Positions 16,100 through 18,164 of a stretch of 18,164 nt of DNA are shown piece after piece. Below the pieces are notes generated by a model that was given only the letters and a program-made list of their open reading frames with translations, was not told the DNA's origin and did no database searches. The position numbers and the translations under genes are program-made. Origin of the DNA: Desulfuromusa sp. (lineage in GTDB: Bacteria; Desulfobacterota; Desulfuromonadia; Desulfuromonadales; Geopsychrobacteraceae); the NCBI GenBank assembly GCA_021647765.1, contig JAKIUD010000066.1, forward strand, positions 1 to 18,164, read 5' to 3'. Every line of letters starts with the position of its first letter. The first letter of the stretch is position 1.

Positions 16100-17041
16100 T
16101 TAACAACGTTCAACAACCCTCAAGATGGCGCTGCGTGATCTAACATTCCGGCCAACTTCATCATCACCGGCCTTTATGCCCCGACGTGTTAGGATTTTCA
16201 CGTCGGGAGTGTTATTACATTGGCAAACTGGCAGACGGGGTGGACAGATACAGCCCTTAGCTTTTTCCCGGAACAAATGTTTAACAATCCGATCTTCCAG
16301 AGAATGAAAACTGATTACGACAAGTCGACCACCAGGTTTAAGTAACGAAATCCCAGCCTCAAGCCCTCGCTCCACTTGCCCTAGTTCATCATTGACGTAA
16401 ATTCTCAATGCCTGAAATACCCGGGTCGCCGGATGAATTCGACTTGGCTGCCGCCCTCCCGGAACCACCTGCCGAACTAACTCTGCCAGTTCTCCAGTTT
16501 TTGTTAATGCTGATTCCTGACGCAGGGCAACAATTTTTCTAACAATTCTTCTGCTGTAACGCTCTTCACCATATTCAAAGAAGATCCGTACCAGTTCCGC
16601 CTCTTCTGTCTGGTTAACAACATCTGCAGCAGTGACACCCACCGTGGGATTCATCCGCATATCAAGAGGTGCGTCATAACGGAAGGAGAAGCCCCGCTCC
16701 GGGGTATCTAGTTGGTGGGAGGAGACCCCGAGATCAAGAAGCATGCCGTCAAGGCCGTCAAGACCGAGCTGCTGCAAAACCTGTCCTGCCTGATCAAAAG
16801 TCGCATGGTGCAAGCTGACCCTATCCCCATAAGAGGCTAGAATCTCAGTGGCTTTCTGGAGAGCGGCAGGATCTCGATCCAACCCAATCAAACGACTATC
16901 CATAGCGGCTTCAAGAATCAAACGTGAATGTCCGGCACCGCCAAGAGTGCCATCCAAATAAATTCCGCCAACGACTGGCTGCAACCAATGCAGAACTTCC
17001 TCCGGCATCACCGATAGATGCTCAAAAGGATCCTGTTGCAT
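16100..17041 (-). CDS. rsmH: 16S rRNA (cytosine(1402)-N(4))-methyltransferase RsmH (MraW)
   Basis: RsmH methylates the N4 position of C1402 of 16S rRNA in the ribosomal P site, using S-adenosylmethionine. The 313-aa protein shows the SAM-binding motif DGTLGGAGHS (30-39), DLGVSSHQLD (103-112), RGFSFRYDAPLDMRM (116-130), HPATRVFQALRIYVNDEL (203-220), SFHSLEDR (244-251), a cysteine-containing CICPPRLPVCQC segment (264-275) and the terminal RSRSAILRV (301-309). The ATG comes 2 bp after the mraZ TAG; the only ribosome site visible is an AGG almost touching the start, so translation is probably coupled to mraZ. Confidence 0.98.
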   Translation of the reverse strand: MQQDPFEHLSVMPEEVLHWLQPVVGGIYLDGTLGGAGHSRLILEAAMDSRLIGLDRDPAALQKATEILASYGDRVSLHHATFDQAGQVLQQLGLDGLDGMLLDLGVSSHQLDTPERGFSFRYDAPLDMRMNPTVGVTAADVVNQTEEAELVRIFFEYGEERYSRRIVRKIVALRQESALTKTGELAELVRQVVPGGRQPSRIHPATRVFQALRIYVNDELGQVERGLEAGISLLKPGGRLVVISFHSLEDRIVKHLFREKAKGCICPPRLPVCQCNNTPDVKILTRRGIKAGDDEVGRNVRSRSAILRVVERC

Positions 17042-17043
17042 AC

Positions 17044-17487
17044 CTAAAAGCCTAAATCCGCCTGACCTTGAGCATCTTCGTCTAACATCATCTCAGACTC
17101 AGCAGCAATCAGGGCATGAGCCTGTTGGCTCCAGATTTCAATTTTTTCAAACATGCCGATCACAACAACATCTTTATCCAGCCCGGCATGCTCACGTAAA
17201 GATTGGGGGATTTGAATCCGTCCCTGAGCATTAAAAGAACACTCTTTTGACGGGGCAATCCGATTCCGCAAATTTGCTTCACGCTGCGGCCCCGGCGGCA
17301 TAGCAAGAACATTGGCGCAGATCTCTTCCCAGCGACTGGGAGGATAGGCAACCAGACCTTTTTTATAGCGGGTGACAACCAAGCCCTCGGACTGGTAAAC
17401 TTGGCGCAGTTCATCCCTGAATGAGGCGGGGATACTGACCCGTCCCTTCAAATCGATACTGACATTGTATTCACCAGAAAATTCCAT
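17044..17487 (-). CDS. mraZ: Transcriptional regulator MraZ
   Basis: MraZ is a DNA-binding repressor of the dcw operon. The protein has the expected two tandem AbrB-like MraZ domains, each with the DxxxR-type signature: SIDLKGRVSIPASFRDEL near the N-terminus and SFNAQGRIQIPQSLREHAG in the second half. From the ATG at 17487 the product is 147 aa and begins MEFSGEYNVSIDLKGR, matching the family start. An ATG seven codons upstream (17508) is in frame and would add a stretch encoded by the repeat array; an in-frame TAG at 17515-17517 rules out anything longer. Neither ATG has a Shine-Dalgarno. It is the first gene of the cluster and carries its own probable operator directly upstream. Confidence 0.95.
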   Translation of the reverse strand: MEFSGEYNVSIDLKGRVSIPASFRDELRQVYQSEGLVVTRYKKGLVAYPPSRWEEICANVLAMPPGPQREANLRNRIAPSKECSFNAQGRIQIPQSLREHAGLDKDVVVIGMFEKIEIWSQQAHALIAAESEMMLDEDAQGQADLGF

Positions 17488-17517
17488 ATTGACACCACTT
17501 GACACCATTTGACACTA
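17488..17517 (-). promoter_or_regulatory. Three tandem 10-bp repeats: probable MraZ operator
   Basis: Read on the minus strand, three consecutive 10-mers TAGTGTCAAA, TGGTGTCAAG and TGGTGTCAAT occupy 30 bp and end exactly one base before the likely mraZ ATG. Known MraZ proteins bind arrays of short direct repeats spaced 10 bp apart (TGGGN boxes in E. coli), so the period, copy number and position all fit autoregulation. The repeat word differs from the E. coli box. The array lies just downstream of the predicted transcription start, where bound MraZ would block promoter escape. Confidence 0.8.
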
Positions 17518-17527
17518 GGATGATCAA

Positions 17528-17556
17528 AATATAGCGACACGATCAATAACTGTCAA
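17528..17556 (-). promoter_or_regulatory. Sigma70-type promoter of the dcw operon (PmraZ)
   Basis: The minus strand carries a perfect -35 TTGACA (plus 17551-17556), a 17-bp spacer and the -10 TATATT (plus 17528-17533, 5 of 6 matches). The predicted start is near 17521, leaving a leader of about 34 nt to the ATG at 17487 or 13 nt to the ATG at 17508. The three-repeat array lies entirely within this leader. Confidence 0.85.
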
Positions 17557-17909
17557 GGAGAAAACCGGGTCTGGGACGATTACTTGATTAGAAAATATGT
17601 TGCTATGACAAGGACTTGGAGCAGCAGTAGAGGCACACAAAAAGAAGGTATTTCAGAACTATTTAATATTGTAAGTTTTTTTTAAAAAATAGGATAAAAT
17701 TTAGTGATCAAAAATGGGATCAAAAACAAGAGTTGAAAAGGTTTTAAAACTGGGTATTATCTCAATTGTCAGCTCTAAAACAGCAGCAGACTGCAATGCT
17801 TCAGGAATTTGGTGAGGGGAACAGGATACCCCTCCCCGGAACTAACCCGATAGGCTTTACCTTGTAATGGAGTTGATTGACTTTCAAAAATTAGAAAAGG
17901 ATTTCCAAT
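17557..17909 (+). other. Intergenic region without a recognised gene
   Basis: This stretch of about 350 bases upstream of the divergent dcw promoter has no convincing open frame or RNA gene. It contains an A+T-rich tract with eight T residues followed by six A residues near 17680-17695, a tandem GATCAAAAA repeat at 17706-17726, and an inverted repeat GAGGGG/CCCCTC with a 9-nt loop at 17814-17834, which has no T run on either side. No good promoter for the rightward reading frame could be seen. It may be decaying sequence related to the broken gene on its right. Confidence 0.4.
17706..17726. repeat. Tandem GATCAAAAA direct repeat
   Basis: Two identical 9-mers GATCAAAAA (17706-17714 and 17718-17726) are separated by TGG, a 12-bp period. 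A near copy, GATCAAAAT, occurs at 17522-17530 over the mraZ -10 region. This could be a regulator site or chance in AT-rich DNA. Confidence 0.3.
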
Positions 17910-18062
17910 ATGCCTGGAATTGATACTTTGATTACCCTTGCAGTAGCCTTGTTCTTTTTAGAGCTCTCCCCTGATCCAGATATGATGCTTGTCATTGGTC
18001 GAGGAATCGGGCAGGGTCGAAAAATAACTCTCCTAACGGTGTTGATTGCCACATTGTTTTGA
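17910..18062 (+). pseudogene. LysE/RhtB-family amino acid exporter, N-terminal remnant
   Basis: An ATG with AAAAGG about nine bases upstream opens a 50-codon frame whose product resembles the first membrane helix and loop of LysE/RhtB translocators: a hydrophobic helix, then LSPDPDMMLVIGRGIGQGRK, equivalent to the family PGPDMLLV...GxRxG segment, then the start of helix two. The frame stops with TGA where about 150 further residues are expected. The next 100 bases of the window show no continuation of the family in any rightward frame. The invariant-looking PGPD has become PDPD (residues 21-24). This looks like a degraded, truncated gene; a sequencing error is less likely because no downstream homology resumes. 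Confidence 0.6.
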
Positions 18063-18164
18063 CAAGCATTCCGTGATTATTTGGTACAGTTCGCAATATT
18101 TTCATATTTAATGGTCTTTTGATGATCGGGGACAATTTGCATTGCCCCCGAAGTTCTTCAGAAA
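18063..18164. other. Sequence beyond the LysE remnant, nothing recognised
   Basis: These last bases contain stops in all rightward frames and no recognisable protein similarity. They may be a scar left by the deletion that truncated the exporter gene. Confidence 0.3.

Noticed and set aside
17814..17834. GAGGGG/CCCCTC hairpin as a terminator
   Set aside because: No T run follows on either strand and no gene ends nearby.

Overview
The window carries a nearly complete division and cell wall (dcw) cluster, all on the minus strand and read from right to left: mraZ, rsmH, ftsL, ftsI, murE, murF, mraY, murD, ftsW, murG, murC, ddl, ftsQ, ftsA, ftsZ. The gene order, the PASTA-tailed FtsI, the meso-diaminopimelate-type MurE (DNPR motif) and the style of the proteins suggest a Gram-negative, anaerobic deltaproteobacterium of the Desulfuromonadales type (Geobacter, Desulfuromonas or Pelobacter relatives). 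That placement is an inference from remembered protein character, not from a database search.

Right edge (about 17,520-18,164): upstream of mraZ is a near-consensus sigma70 promoter (TTGACA, 17 bp, TATATT). Just downstream lie three tandem 10-bp repeats of the form TRGTGTCAAN that abut the likely mraZ ATG, a strong candidate for the MraZ autoregulatory operator. Further right are about 350 bp without a recognisable gene, then the first 50 codons of a LysE/RhtB-type exporter gene that is cut off by a stop and looks decayed.

Main body (317-17,508): fifteen genes are packed with gaps of 1 to 28 bp, or with 4-bp ATGA stop/start overlaps (mraY/murD, murD/ftsW, ftsW/murG, murC/ddl). The products cover transcriptional control (MraZ), 16S rRNA methylation (RsmH), UDP-MurNAc-pentapeptide synthesis (MurC, MurD, MurE, Ddl, MurF), lipid I and lipid II synthesis (MraY, MurG), septal glycan polymerisation and crosslinking (FtsW, FtsI), and the divisome (FtsL, FtsQ, FtsA, FtsZ). 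murB, which I recall sitting between murC and ddl in many relatives, is absent: murC and ddl overlap directly.

Left part (137-1,796): the tight packing breaks only between ftsA and ftsZ. That 297-bp spacer (276 bp to the more distal ftsZ start) holds a terminator-like inverted repeat just after ftsA, a plausible private ftsZ promoter, and an 11-bp-stem hairpin just before the ftsZ ribosome binding site. ftsZ has two tandem start codons, each with a good Shine-Dalgarno. After ftsZ come about 150 nt containing several short hairpins and a strong intrinsic terminator, which ends the operon. No RNA genes, CRISPR arrays, insertion sequences or novel multi-gene system were recognised; the interest lies in the regulatory sequences and in the missing murB.
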